Shown here in pieces: positions 18,443 through 30,720 of a stretch of 52,646 bases of DNA. The translations under genes and the position numbers were made by a program. Under the pieces are notes generated by a model. That model searched no databases. It saw nothing but the letters and a program-made list of their open reading frames with translations, and was not told where the DNA came from. Source of the DNA: Nemertoderma westbladi (taxonomy: Eukaryota > Xenacoelomorpha > Nemertodermatida > Nemertodermatidae); assembly GCA_032718475.1 (NCBI GenBank), contig JAUCBJ010004536.1, forward strand, positions 1 through 52,646. Direction: 5' to 3'. Position 1 is the stretch's first letter. Each line of letters starts with the position of its first letter.

Positions 18443-21400
18443 AGTGAATGGTTCAATAGTTAATGAGCTATGAGTAGATTAAGTGAATGGTGCAATAGTT
18501 AATGAGCTATGAGTAGATTAAGTGAATGGTGCAATAGTTAATGAGCTATGGGTAGATTAAGTGAATGGAGCAATAGTTAATAAGCTATGGGTAGATTAAG
18601 TGAATGGTGCAATAATTAATGAGCTATGAGTAGATTAAGTGAATGGAGCAATAGTTAATGAGCTATGGGTAGATTAAGTGAATGGTGCAATAGTTAATGA
18701 GCTATGAGTAGATTAAGTGAATGGAGCAATAGTTAATAAGCTATGGGTAGATTAAGTGAATGGTGCAATAGTTAATGAGCTATGAGTAGATTAAGTGAAT
18801 GGAGCAATAATTAATGACCTATGAGTAGATTAAGTGAATGGAGCAATAGTTAATGAGCTATGGGTAGTTTAAGTGAATGGTGCAATAGTTAATGAGCTAT
18901 GAGTAGATTAAGTGAATGGTGCAATAGTTAATGAGCTATGAGTAGATTAAGTGAATGGTGCAATAGTTAATGAGCTATGGGTAGATTAAGTGAATGGAGC
19001 AATAGTTAATGAGCTATGGGTAGATTAAGTGAATGGTGCAATAGTTAATGATCTATGAGTAGATTAAGTGAATGGAGCAATAGTTAATGAGCTATGGGTA
19101 GATTAAGTGAATGGTGCAATAGTTAATGAGCTATGAGTAGATTAAGTGAATGGTGCAATAGTTAATGAGCTATGAGTATATTAAGTGAATGGTGCAATAG
19201 TTAATGAGCTATGAGTAGATTAAGTGAATGGTGCAATAGTTAATGAGCTATGGGTAGATTAAGTGAATGGTGCAATAGTTAATGAGCTATGAGTAGATTA
19301 AGTGAATGGTGTAATAGTTAATGAGCTATGAGTAGATTAAGTGAATGGTGCAATAGTTAATGAGCTATGAGTAGATTAAGTGAATGGTGCAATAGTTAAT
19401 GATCTATGGGTAGATTAAGTGAATGGTGCAATAGTTAATGAGCTATAGGTAGATTAAGTGAATGGTGCAATAGTTAATGAGCTATGGGTAGATTAAGTGA
19501 ATGGTGCAATAGTTAATGAGCTATGAGTAGATTAAGTGAATGGTGCAATAGTTAATGATCTATGGGTAGATTAAGTGAATGGTGCAATAGTTAATGATCT
19601 ATGGGTAGATTAAGTGAATGGTGCAATAGTTAATGATCTATGAGTAGATTAAGTGAATGGTGCAATAGTTAATGAGCTATGGGTAGATTAAGTGAATGGT
19701 GCAATAGTTAATGATCTATGAGTAGATTAAGTGAATGGTGCAATAGTTAATGAGCTATGAGTAGATTAAGTGAATGGTGCAATAGTTAATGATCTATGGG
19801 TAGATTAAGTGAATGGTGCAATAGTTAATGATCTATGAGTAGATTAAGTGAATGGTGCAATAGTTAATGAGCTATGAGTAGATTAAGTGAATGGTGCAAT
19901 AGTTAATGAGCTATGGGTAGATTAAGTGAATAGTGCAATAATCAATGACCCATGAGTAGATTAAGTGAATGGTGCAATAGTTAATGAGCTATGAGTAGAT
20001 TAAGTGAATGGTGCAATAGTTAATGAGCTATGGGTAGATTAAGTGAATGGTGCAATAGTTAATGAGCTATGGGTAGATTAAGTGAATGGTGCAATAGTTA
20101 ATGAGCTATGGGTAGATTAAGTGAATGGTGTAATAGTTAATGAGCTATGAGTAGATTAAGTGAATGGTGCAATAGTTAATGAGCTATGAGTAGATTAAGT
20201 GAATGGTGCAATAGTTAATGAGCTATGAGTAGATTAAGTGAATGGTGCAATAGTTAATGAGCTATGGGTAGATTAAGTGAATGGTGCAATAATCAATGAC
20301 CCATGAGTAGATTAAGTGAATGGTGCAATAGTTAATGAGCTATGAGTAGATTAAGTGAATGGTGCAATAGTTAATGAGCTATGAGTAGATTAAGTGAATG
20401 GTGCAATAGTTAATGAGCTATGAGTAGATTAAGTGAATGGTGCAATAGTTAATGAGCTATGGGTAGATTAAGTGAATGGAGCAATAGTTAATGAGCTATG
20501 GGTAGATTAAGTGAATGGTGCAATAATCAATGACCCATGAGTAGATCAAGTGAATGGTGCAATAGTTAATGAGCTATGAGTAGATTAAGTGAATGGTGCA
20601 ATAGTTAATGAGCTATGGGTAGATTAAGTGAATGGTGCAATAGTTAATGAGCTATGGGTAGATTAAGTGAATGGTGCAATAGTTAATGAGCTATGAGTAG
20701 ATTAAGTGAATGGAGCAATAGTTAATGATCTATGAGTAGATTAAGTGAATGGTGCAATAGTTAATGAGCTATGGGTAGATTAAGTGAATGGTGCAATAGT
20801 TAATGAGCTATGGGTAGATTAAGTGAATGGTGCAATAGTTAATGAGCTATGGGTAGATTAAGTGAATGGTGCAATAGTTAATGAGCTATGGGTAGATTAA
20901 GTGAATGGTGCAATAGTTAATGAGCTATGGGTAGATTAAGTGAATGGTGCAATAGTTAATGAGCTATGAGTAGATTAAGTGAATGGAGCAATAGTTAATG
21001 ATCTATGAGTAGATTAAGTGAATGGTGCAATAGTTAATGAGCTATGGGTAGATTAAGTGAATGGTGCAATAGTTAATGAGCTATGAGTAGATTAAGTGAA
21101 TGGAGCAATAGTCAATGATCTATGAGTAGATTAAGTGAATGGTGCAATAGTTAATGAGCTATGGGTAGATTAAGTGAATGGTGCAATAGTTAATGAGCTA
21201 TGGGTAGATTAAGTGAATGGTGCAATAGTTAATGAGCTATGGGTAGATTAAGTGAATGGTGCAATAGTTAATGAGCTATGGGTAGATTAAGTGAATGGTG
21301 CAATAGTTAATGATCTATGAGTAGATTAAGTGAATGGAGCAATAGTTAATGAGCTATGGGTAGATTAAGTGAATGGAGCAATAGTTAATAAGCTTTGGGT

Positions 21401-22455
21401 AGATTAAGTGAATGGTGCAATAGTTAATGAGCTATGGGTAGATTAAGTGAATGGTGCAATAGTTAATGATCTATGAGTAGATTAAGTGAATGCACAATAG
21501 TTAATGATCTATGAGTAGATTAAGTGAATGGAGCAATAGTTAATGAGCTATGGGTAGATTAAGTGAATGGTGCAATAGTTAATGATCTATGAGTAGATTA
21601 AGTGAATGGTGCAATAGTTAATGAGCTATGAGTAGATTAAGTAAATGGTGCAATAGTTAATGAGCTATGAGTAGATTAAGTGAATGCACAATAGTTAATG
21701 ATCTATGAGTAGATTAAGTGAATGCACAATAGTTAATGATCTATGAGTAGATTAAGTGAATGGAGCAATAGTTAATGAGCTATGGGTAGATTAAGTGAAT
21801 GGTGCAATAGTTAATGATCTATGAGTAGATTAAGTGAATGCACAATAGTTAATGATCTATGAGTAGATTAAGTGAATGGAGCAATAGTTAATGAGATATG
21901 GGTAGATTAAGTGAATGGTGCAATAGTTAATGAGCTATGGGTAGATTAAGTGAATGGTGCAATAGTTAATGAGCTATGAGTAGATTAAGTGAATGGTGCA
22001 ATAGTTAATGAGCTATGAGTAGATTAAGTGAATGCACAATAGTTAATGATCTATGAGTAGATTAAGTGAATGGAGCAATAGTTAATGAGATATGGGTAGA
22101 TTAAGTGAATGGTGAAATAGTTAATGAGCTATGAGTAGATTAAGTGAATGGTGCAATAGTTAATGAGCTATGGGTAGATTAAGTGAATGGTGCAATAGTT
22201 AATGAGCTATGAGTAGATTAAGTGAATGGTGCAATAGTTAATGATCTATGAGTAGATTAAGTGAATGCACAATAGTTAATGATCTATGAGTAGATTAAGT
22301 GAATGGAGCAATAGTTAATGAGATATGGGTAGATTAAGTGAATGGTGCAATAGTTAATGAGCTATGGGTAGATTAAGTGAATGGAGCAATAGTTAATGAG
22401 CTATGGGTAGATTAAGTGAATGGTGCAATAGTTAATGAGCTATGGGTAGATTAAG
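18443..22455. repeat. 39-bp minisatellite, about 103 units
   Basis: Same unit and same position (upstream of a type B exon) as the array at 11.7 kb, but longer. Private variants such as AATCAATGACCC recur at about 19,939, 20,290 and 20,524 (9 and 6 units apart), and a 38-bp variant with GAATGCACAATAG clusters between 21.4 and 22.3 kb. Confidence 0.95.
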
Positions 22456-22935
22456 GATGGGAAATATATTTTAATTTACTACATTCTGGGAGCTGGAAAT
22501 ATGAATAGAAATTAATTAGAACCGCATTAGGGACCACCTGATTTGAGAAAGCCACTGCGCTCAATAATTGAGAAACAAGTAGTTGCAAAGGCATGCATGG
22601 CAGTTGAAGTGATGGGGATTGGGTTGGCCACATATAATGCAGTGGTTGTTGATTGAAGAGTTGATGTCACTTACTTTCACCTTTTAATACGCAGGAATTC
22701 TACAGTAGCACTGCACTGTGTAGACTTGTGCTCGATGTTAATTAGCTGTAGCAATAGCAAGCTACTTGTTTCCTAGTTGGAGCTTACTCAAATTCTTACC
22801 CCACCAAAGGAATTGTCCAAGTGGATATGGAGGGAAAAAACAATATGGCACATCATAGAGAATGTACATGAGTTGGAGATTTGAAACGCAGATGAAGCAT
22901 TTCATAGGTTTCATAGGATGATAGGAGTTGCCACA
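22456..22935. repeat. Duplicated flank of minisatellite (partner 14,075-14,560)
   Basis: Second copy of the segment described at 14,075; the copies lose similarity shortly after GATAGGAGTTGC. Confidence 0.88.
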
Positions 22936-23067
22936 GTTGTGATGACATTTTTCGGATATCCCTAACTCCAGTGGTTTGTAAGAGGATAGATACTAAGACA
23001 GACTTATACAATGGAATTTTTTTAATATATTTGTTACCAATTTCAGTTGTAAATTATTGATGCCAAC

Positions 23068-23178
23068 CTTTCTATGGTATGGGGTATTTCTGTTTCCTTT
23101 TCACCATCATAACTCACACCAGGAAATGCAATTTCATCTTGATCAGGATGGTCATCAGTGTGTGATTCGGGGGCGTCC
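23068..23178 (-). CDS. Exon X20, short acidic module, 37 codons
   Basis: Acceptor AATTTAG|G, donor AG|GTTGGCATC. It opens D-A-P-E-S-H-T-D-D-H and ends E-I-P-H-T-I-E-R. It is acidic and has no clear heptads. Its match to X18 in length, phase and both ends supports it as real. Confidence 0.65.
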
Positions 23179-23269
23179 CTAAATTAATGATGATGATATT
23201 CGAATATTATGAAGTGCTTAATTTAGTTAATGAGTGTTTGAATGATATATATGTAGATGATCTGAGAAA

Positions 23270-23445
23270 TGTTATACTTTATTTGATTACATTAGTACTT
23301 TCTAGCCCCTCTATAGTTATCATCGACTGCTATGCCCGAAATAATGTTGCAGATAAGTCTGATTTTGAATTTGTCACGGATACTTTTTTGAGAAACTTCC
23401 TGATTTTCACTTTTGTAAACCATGACGAGAATGAACTACCATGAG
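23270..23445 (+). pseudogene. Possible LINE endonuclease relic
   Basis: The plus frame contains V-I-I-D-C-Y-A-R-N-N-V-A-D-K-S-D-F, which resembles the C-Y-A-P-T-N segment of LINE apurinic-type endonucleases. The copy split between 5,718 and 8,870 reads C-Y-A-P-Y here. The fragment is too short to assign to a clade. Confidence 0.3.
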
Positions 23446-23871
23446 TATGAGTACTGGGGATAATGTTTTTAAGCATTTTTCATCCAAAGTTTGTGAAAAA
23501 TGCATAAAAAATCTACAATGACCACAAATAATGCAGACACAAATATATGTATAAGATTTTCTAAAGTTTTCAAAAATCAATGGAAAGTGCCTCCAATGTT
23601 ATTAATGTTAGTGTTTGTTATTGTAAATAGCGAGGCAATAAAGACAAGAGAGGCTTTTTTATTGTGAATATTGTTTCTGACTTGCAGTTTTATAGAAATA
23701 TGAAATATTTATTATAGGAACTGTTCCAGGAATCTTAAACTCGAATGATAATGTTTATTTTACTATAATATTGTATATAAGTTTATAGTCTAAGTACATA
23801 AGTTAGTATTATTATTAGCTTGTTCGTTAGTATCTGCATATAACTAGAAAAGTAAAAGATATTCAGCAAAC

Positions 23872-24078
23872 CTTTCAATTTCTTTTGATCTTAAATCTGA
23901 AGTTACGTTATCAAATTGTTGTTGTAGGTTTTCCAGTTCCGATTCTTGTTTTTCATTCTTATTAACTAAATCTCTTATTTTCTCCTCTAAAACTTCTACT
24001 TCATCCTTTGAGAACTGAAGTTCGAGTTGGCACTCTCTATGGTCGGATTGTTCGTAAGTGATATTTGATGATGAAACC
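23872..24078 (-). CDS. Exon X19, type B module, 69 codons
   Basis: Nearly identical to X29, including intron sequence on its donor side back to about 23,330. Acceptor AATTTAG|G with GCTAACATG, donor AG|GTTTGCTGA. It lacks a minisatellite, having only one or two unit-like sequences upstream (about 24,119-24,170), so it shows the state before expansion. Confidence 0.8.
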
Positions 24079-24513
24079 CTAAATTATGAGCAATCATGTT
24101 AGCAAAGTCAATCATGTTTATGTGTAATAGTTAATGAACTATGAGTAGATTAAGAGAATGGTGCAATAAGTAATAGGTACATTATTTGCAAAAAATATGT
24201 GGGAATTGAATTTTACAATATTCTGGGATCCAATATTTATAGATATTATTTGTTATGAAAATTCTAGTACTTGAGATTACCTATTTTATATATTTGTGAT
24301 TAATTATTTTTGTCATAGTAACAGTTACAGCTATTTTTATATTTATGTATTGATAGTTCAGTAAATTATATAAAATCTACCATAGAAAACAAATTATAAA
24401 CAGTTTTAAAATTAAAATAAATTTTTTGCATTAGATTTTTTCCATTTTGTTCTCCTCAAATTGATTACCACACACCATAATTAAGTTGTATACTCAATTT
24501 TAAGTGTGCCAAC

Positions 24514-24624
24514 CTTTCTATTAGATGGGGTTGCTCTGTTTCCCTATCATCCTTATCACTTGATTCAGGAGCCATTAATTTATCTATATCGGAATGATCA
24601 CCAGTCACCGATTCGGATGAGACC
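24514..24624 (-). CDS. Exon X18, short acidic module, 37 codons
   Basis: Acceptor AATTTAG|G, donor AG|GTTGGCACA. Reads V-S-S-E-S-V-T-G-D-H-S-D and ends E-Q-P-H-L-I-E-R. Same length and end as X20. Confidence 0.65.
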
Positions 24625-24787
24625 CTAAATTAGTGACAATAATATATAACAATATTGTTATATTCAACAATCTAGTGAAACCAATAATAATTTTTTTTTA
24701 TAACCAATAATAATTGATTTCAATAGACATTATTAAATGGAAGTTCATATTACTGATTAACAAGTCAATATTAAATAATTTACAAAC

Positions 24788-24997
24788 CTCTCAATGGGGA
24801 TTGATTTCTGTTTGAGATTATCAATATCTTGTTTCAGTGTTTTTATATGAGATTCTAATGTCTTATTTTTCTTTAATAGACTTTTATTATCGCTCTCAGC
24901 TTTCCTTACATCACCTTTAGCGGTTTGGAGGTCTAGTTTAAGTTGATTTGAGTCATCATGTTTGTGTGCAACAGATGAAGGTGATGATGGTGAAGAC
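24788..24997 (-). CDS. Exon X17, type C module, 70 codons
   Basis: Acceptor CACATAG|G, donor AG|GTTTGTAAA. Linker S-S-P-S-S-P-S-S-V-A-H-K-H; body like X27 and X31 (N-K-T-L-E-S-H-I-K-T-L-K). No ACTAAC element. Confidence 0.75.
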
Positions 24998-25531
24998 CTA
25001 TGTGATGGAGGATAAGTATTTTAAAGTGAATTATTGTAAAGGCGGCCGTTATACCGGTCCGCATCAGTTAGGTGGGGAATTTAGTTGTTATACTGGATAT
25101 TAATATAGGAGACATTGGGCAACAGATTTGGGACTGAAACACTATGGAAATAAAATACAAAAACAAAATAATATGTTGCTATGAAAAGTTCCAATGAGAA
25201 CCTATTATTTTATTCATTAATATAATTAATTTTCTGAATCATTGATAGAGCGATGCTTGCACTACTAAAGGCAGTTTCGCTTCTTGATTGAGATTCTTTG
25301 TTTCGCCTGTTTGTTTCTATAATGTTCAATATTAGATAATGATATTCTATGTGGTGTAAAAGAATTATCTCACACTGTTAGACAGACATGGAGACAATGG
25401 CATATGACGAATATATGCTTGGTATTCCCGGCCACTTCTGGTGTACTATTATATTATCAGATGCAAATTTAATATAAATTGTTCCATATAAATTATTAGG
25501 TACAAATTTATTTGCATTTATATAGTCAAAC

Positions 25532-25732
25532 CTGTCAATAGAATGCGTTTTAAACTTCAAATTGTCCATATCTCGTTTGAGTTTCTCAATATCCGATTCT
25601 AATTTGGAATTCATTCGACTTAAATTTTTTATTTCAGTTTCAGCTTTCTTTGTTTCATCTTTACCAGATTTCAGCTCAACTTTTAGGTGTTTCGTTTCAG
25701 TCTGGTCATGAGTGATGGGTGCAGATGAAGCC
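25532..25732 (-). CDS. Exon X16, type A module, 67 codons
   Basis: Acceptor CATTTAG|G with ACTAACTTG, donor AG|GTTTGACTA. Opens A-S-S-A-P-I-T-H-D-Q-T-E, ends H-S-I-D-R. Confidence 0.8.
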
Positions 25733-25984
25733 CTAAATGATTATATCAGACAAGTTAGTATGGGATTGAGTTAATTGTGCAAACAGAGGCTCAGAGACAG
25801 GGAAACAGATGAACAGAGATTTACACTACAGTAGTTTATTGTAGTTTTATACACCACTTTATTTATATACATACTTTACATAAATGCTTTGGTTAGTTAA
25901 TTTACATTAATTAGCATTAATTAGTAGTCGAAGGTGTTTTAAGGTGAAAGCAATCACCTGATAAGCAGACGCGGCTCTGTTCAA

Positions 25985-26765
25985 AGTTCCAGTCAAGCTT
26001 GGTGGACTAATCAGATACCTCTAATGCTGTATAGGGTGAGGTTACATTGCACTTGGCACGATAAACCCGCATTCTTGTGGAAGTGCCATCCAGAGATTTG
26101 AAATCCTTAGCCGTTAGAGCCCAGCATGGACTCCCATATATTAGTACTGGTTCTACTGTTGCCCTAAATAATCGAACCTTAAGTATCCGATGTATTCTAC
26201 GCAACTTCAAATCGTGGACAGCCCATCCAATGCTGCCCCCATGCCGTTCCTGTCGAATAAGAATGTTTTCACTTCGCTTCGGACCAATTATCCGAGATTG
26301 TCCGCATCTACAAAGCCAGTGTCCTTTAGGATAATCTCGCGAAAGTCATGGAGGATAGGGAGTTGTGGTGGTGCAACTTTTTTGATAAGCCGGCATATCA
26401 TTCCTAATGCACGCAGCATTGGGCCTGCCAATTGTGGATTACATGGTGGTGACAAAATGTTTTAGTTAAGCCGGCATAGTATCTCAATGTGCAGGTTTCA
26501 ATGCAATAGGCCGATTATAGTAGTAGTAGTGGTAGTCGGACCAATTATACCAAGCAGTTAAAGTCATCCAAATGCTCATGAATAACCTCGAATTTAACTA
26601 AATCCATTCTGATTTCCATTGTGGAAACTCTCAATGGGAATCCAAGCGAGTTATTATAATTATATTGTATAGCTTTGCACCATTCGAGATCATCGAGATT
26701 TCACGAAAAGTAAGAAGTTTGTCCTTCTTGGGGATGGAGACTAAATTATTTGTTTTCATTTCTTA
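25985..26765. mobile_element. Rearranged relic of the RTE-like LINE
   Basis: The minus strand at 26,007-26,210 encodes a decayed L-I-Y-G-S-P-C-W-A-L-T segment. At about 26,300-26,350 a minus-strand 3' piece is followed by plus-strand 3' ends (GATAAGCCGGCAT at about 26,384 and 26,467) with a TAG-repeat tail near 26,520. A minus-strand finger-region piece lies at 26,590-26,760. The mixed orientations mean several insertions or inversions. Confidence 0.7.
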
Positions 26766-26832
26766 GTCATTGGAAACTTATATTTCTTGAATTATATTAT
26801 AAATAATTTTCATTATTATTTTATGTGCAATC

Positions 26833-27033
26833 CTTTCTAAGGAATGTGATTTAGATTTCAGGTTATCTATATCCCTTTTGAATTTTTCATTATCTGATTC
26901 TAATTTGGCATTCACTCGAGATAAGTTCTTGATTTCAGTTTCAGCTTTCTTTGTTTCATCTTTAGCAGATTTCAGCTCAACTTTTAGTTGTTTAGTTTCA
27001 GTTTGATCATGAGTGATAGGTGCAGATGAAACC
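26833..27033 (-). pseudogene. Exon X15, type A module with destroyed splice donor
   Basis: The reading frame is intact for 67 codons and the acceptor TATTTAG|G with ACTAACATA is normal. The donor is AG|GATTGC: the invariant T at +2 has become A. Without an alternative site, translation would run on past the exon end. Its paralogue X11 has a good donor. It is probably skipped, or GA is used as a rare donor. Confidence 0.75.
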
Positions 27034-27475
27034 CTAAATAGTGATATCAGATATGTTAGTAATGATATAAGTACATCGAATAATAAGTGCATCGAAATAA
27101 GTTAATTAAGGTAAAACCCCTGCTGGAGTCTCACGCCATATATGATCTTTCTTCCCCTCCACTTCTGGCATGAGTAACTGGTTAAACATGCAGTTTTGTC
27201 GCAGCTACATACAATAGCAGACTTCACCATGGAGGACAATGCATAGCAAGCCATATATGCCGCTAATAACTCATTCTGCCAAATACGTTCCACGTTCGGG
27301 TATGTTCCTTTCTATAGTCCGATGTCATAGAGCAGCCGACATGGAAAGTGATAGACTGACCACACGTTCAAAACAGTGGTTGTCATGGATTCTATATATT
27401 GTTTGTTATTATTATCAGCCTACTTAAATCAAATATCATATGAAAATTCTCTGAAATAAATTTATCGAGCCTAAC

Positions 27476-27676
27476 CTGTCAAGAGAACGTGTTTTATACT
27501 TTATGTTATCGATATCTCTTTTGAGTTTATCAATATCTGATTCTAATTTGGCATTCACTCGAGATAAATTCTTGAATTCAGTTTCAGCTTTCTTTGTTTC
27601 ATCTTTAGCAGATTTCAGCTCAACTTTGAGTTGTTTAGTCTCAGTCTGTTCATGAGTGATGGATGAAGTTGGTGAT
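27476..27676 (-). CDS. Exon X14, type A module, 67 codons
   Basis: Acceptor CATTTAG|A with ACTAACATG, donor AG|GTTAGGCTC. Opens S-P-T-S-S-I-T-H-E-Q-T-E, ends R-S-L-D-R. With X15 it forms a two-exon unit duplicated as X11-X10. Confidence 0.8.
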
Positions 27677-27895
27677 CTAAATGATGATATCAATCATGTT
27701 AGTGAGGTGTGTTATTGCACAGTGAAATTAACTGTATTAGCTTGGATTGTTAAAGGGATTTCAGCATTATATTTTGTTCTTATTTTTTATACTAACTGAA
27801 ATCTACAATTATTAACTATATACTTTTTAGTATTTATGACAAATTTGTTTAGACAATATTTCGAAATGATTTGTTTTGTTTCACTTTGATAATTT

Positions 27896-28045
27896 TCAAA
27901 CTTCAAGTTATCTATTTTTTATCCAATTTGAGTTTTCATTATCAGATTCTAAATTGGTATTCACTTTAGATAAATTATTGAATTCAGTTACAGATTTCTT
28001 TAATTTTTATCTTCAGCTCAACTTTGAGTTGTGTAGCGTCATGAA
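27896..28045 (-). pseudogene. Decayed type A exon
   Basis: The sequence aligns by eye with type A exons (TCAGATTCTAAATTGG, GATTTCTTTAAT, AGCTCAACTTTGAGTTGTGT) but has indels, stops and no donor or acceptor. It is a dead module between X14 and X13. Confidence 0.7.
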
Positions 28046-28345
28046 AAAGAGATGATTTAATATATCATTAGAACATTTAGTTGGCTATTCATGTAGGTGT
28101 AAGATAGACTTAATATTGATTTAAGATGGTTAAACAGAAATGAAAAATTGACCAATATAAATTTAATCTAAAATAACATCCAAATTATAAGATTACTTTC
28201 TATCAGTAGGCCTATTAAATCAAAATTACCTTAGTTTTTATTATAATAAAAACATTATTTTCATAGAAGCTGGCTAATTGCGAAGAAGGTTCAATTAAGA
28301 AACCAAATTTGCTTTATCATCTTTGCTATTTAGTAAAAGTCAAAC

Positions 28346-28546
28346 CTTTCAAGGAAATGTGTTTTAGACTTCAAATTATTATTATCCCTTTTGAGATTTT
28401 CATTATCAGATTCTAATTTGTTTTTCACTCTCGTTAAATTCTTTATTTCAATTTCAGCTTTCTTTATTTCATCTTTACTAGTCTTCAGCTCATCTTTTAG
28501 TTGTTTAGTGTCAGTCTGGTCATGAGTGATGGGTACAGATGAAACC
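28346..28546 (-). CDS. Exon X13, type A module, 67 codons
   Basis: Acceptor TGTTTAG|G with ACTAACATA, donor AG|GTTTGACTT. V-S-S-V-P-I-T-H-D-Q-T-D linker; asparagine-rich second half (D-N-N-N-L-K); ends F-L-E-R. Confidence 0.8.
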
Positions 28547-29150
28547 CTAAACAGTGTAGTCAGATATGTTAGTAATGATATCAGTACATTACATGAATTA
28601 TATTTGACGTATTTTAATAAATGACCAATATTATTATATGAAAAGGAAGCCCGCAAGCCCGGTGTACTTGAGCAGCCGACAAGGAAAGTCAATAACTGGC
28701 CACCTCATCAGTTCAATCCATGTGGTTGCCATAGCACACATGAGGTATATCAGTGCAGTGGCCGGATATATTTACGCAGTGGCAGTGCATTGCAGGTTAG
28801 AGCTAGTTTTTGCATTAATATGACATAATAATTGTTGACCATTGCATATGACAGGGAAAAAGTTACCAAGGATACGGACTTATTGAACAATCTTTTCTGG
28901 TTCTGTGATATCTCAGTGACAGTATTACATGGTTTGTGTTGTGAGATATCTCCGGTTCAAATCCCAGACCTATCATTAAATCTTTAGCCGGAACATATAC
29001 ATACGCTTCCATTAGAAGCTCTCCAATGGGTGTCAGCTATTATTATTTTATTTTATTATTTAGTTTATATTTATTACAGTGATATAATTTTATTGCATTA
29101 TATTATACTTAATTATTTTTAATCATATATAAAATTATTTTATCCCAAAC

Positions 29151-29351
29151 CTTTCTAGTGAATGTATTTTAGACTTCAGGTTATCGATATCCCGTTTGAG
29201 TTTCTCATTATCTGATTCTAATTTGGCATTCATCTTGGTTAAATGTTTAATTTCAGTTTCAGCTTTCTTTGTTTCATCTTTAGCAGATTTCAGCTCAACT
29301 TTTAGATGTTTAGTTTCAGTCTGGTCATGAGTGATGGGTGCAGATGAAACC
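29151..29351 (-). CDS. Exon X12, type A module, 67 codons
   Basis: Acceptor TATTTAG|G with TCTAACATG, donor AG|GTTTGGGAT. V-S-S-A-P-I-T-H-D-Q-T-E linker; ends H-S-L-E-R. Close to consensus. Confidence 0.82.
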
Positions 29352-29574
29352 CTAAATAGTGATATCAGACATGTTAGAAATGATATAAGTACATTGCATG
29401 AATTACATTGCACACTACATGCGATCATTCTTGCTGTGAGGTAACACATCTCCACTGTCAGACTTTGGGTAATAACACGCAGTTTGGCAGCTGACTTAAC
29501 GATGTTCGGCACATAGGAAGCCAATATGCCATCAGAGACGCTGAAACGAAACCACCCCTAATCACTCTTGTTAA

Positions 29575-29763
29575 CTATACACTTCCCAGGTTTAGAAATT
29601 TTCTCAAACCTGGTGTGTCCTTTAGCAGCCAGAAAGGAAAGTTACTGGCTGACTCCAGTATATGTTCAAGCGATGAAGCCGGCACAGCATTCTTAATATA
29701 TATGTAATATATATATATATAATGCAGATGCAATGCAGCATGCCAATCGTAGTAGTAGTTCAA
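29575..29763 (+). mobile_element. Short LINE 3'-end derivative with GTA-repeat tail
   Basis: It contains GCCGGCACAGCATTCTTAA and GCAATGCAGCATGCCAATCG, the 3' end of the RTE-like LINE, split by a TA-rich stretch and closed by GTAGTAGTAG. Sequence to its left is not LINE body, so this may be a chimeric or non-autonomous derivative. Confidence 0.6.
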
Positions 29764-30519
29764 GCAATTTGTTTATAATACCAAAATGGTCGTGAACACT
29801 TTGATACTCTAAGCGAAAGCAGTGTTTCCAGCTCACATAACAAAAGGGAAATCGCCAAATCTTGGCAGTAACACAGAATTGCTGAAACCTAGCACCACCC
29901 GGCCACTGCCATCGTATAACTTATCAACCTTTAAAATCATCTTGTTCTATGGCAGCCGACAGGGGAGAGGAAACGTGGCGGACAGACATTGACACTCCTG
30001 AATGTCTGCTAAAATATGATGATGATCAAATGGGAATTTACCTGGCTCATATGTAATTATGGATGTGTCATATTGCTGCATGGTATTGCTGGCAATGCAT
30101 CCTAGCGGTGTGCCAAATATGTGTATGTAATCAACGGTTTACTTTAAGCAGCGGCATTGCAGTGTAGATCTTGGTTGTGGTGATGAGACGTCACCATTTT
30201 TATAATTATTATTAGTAGAAGAAAAATAAAAGGAAGAAAGAGGGAATGAAAAAATAAGGAAGAGGTATAGCATTCAGGTATATTTCAAGGTGTACCTTTT
30301 ATTTTAGTTACTACCCGAATGGGTAGTGTGCAAGACTTCCAACTTCATATCATGCTATTAGAACATCACCAGCGTTAACGGCCTTTAACATCAAAAATAA
30401 CATTTACTTTCTTGATTACTTGATTGTCTCAACGTGGATGCTTTGCAGTGTTTGTTTAGATAGGATATATTGCCTGTTATTATCTTACCAACGGACTATA
30501 TAATATATAATGTTCAAAC

Positions 30520-30720
30520 CTTTCAATGGAATGTGTTTTAGACTTCAGATTATCTACATCTTGCTTGAGTTTCTCATTATCTGAATCTAATTTCGCATTG
30601 ATTCGAGATAAATTTTTGATTTCAGTTTCAGCTTTCTTTGTTTCATCTTTAGCAGATTTCAGCTCAACTTTGAGTTGTTTAGTTTCAGTTTGATCATGAG
30701 TGATAGGTGCAGATGAAACC
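30520..30720 (-). CDS. Exon X11, type A module, 67 codons
   Basis: Acceptor TATTTAG|G with ACTAACATA, donor AG|GTTTGAACA. Paralogue of X15, extending into the intron on both sides; here the donor is intact. Confidence 0.82.

Noticed and set aside
11695-22455. Regular repeats as a CRISPR array
   Set aside because: Units are contiguous 39-mers with no spacers, in a eukaryotic intron; they are minisatellites.
23187-23444. 85-codon plus ORF as a gene
   Set aside because: Part of a duplicated intron segment; the C-Y-A-x-N-N-V-A segment suggests a LINE endonuclease relic instead.
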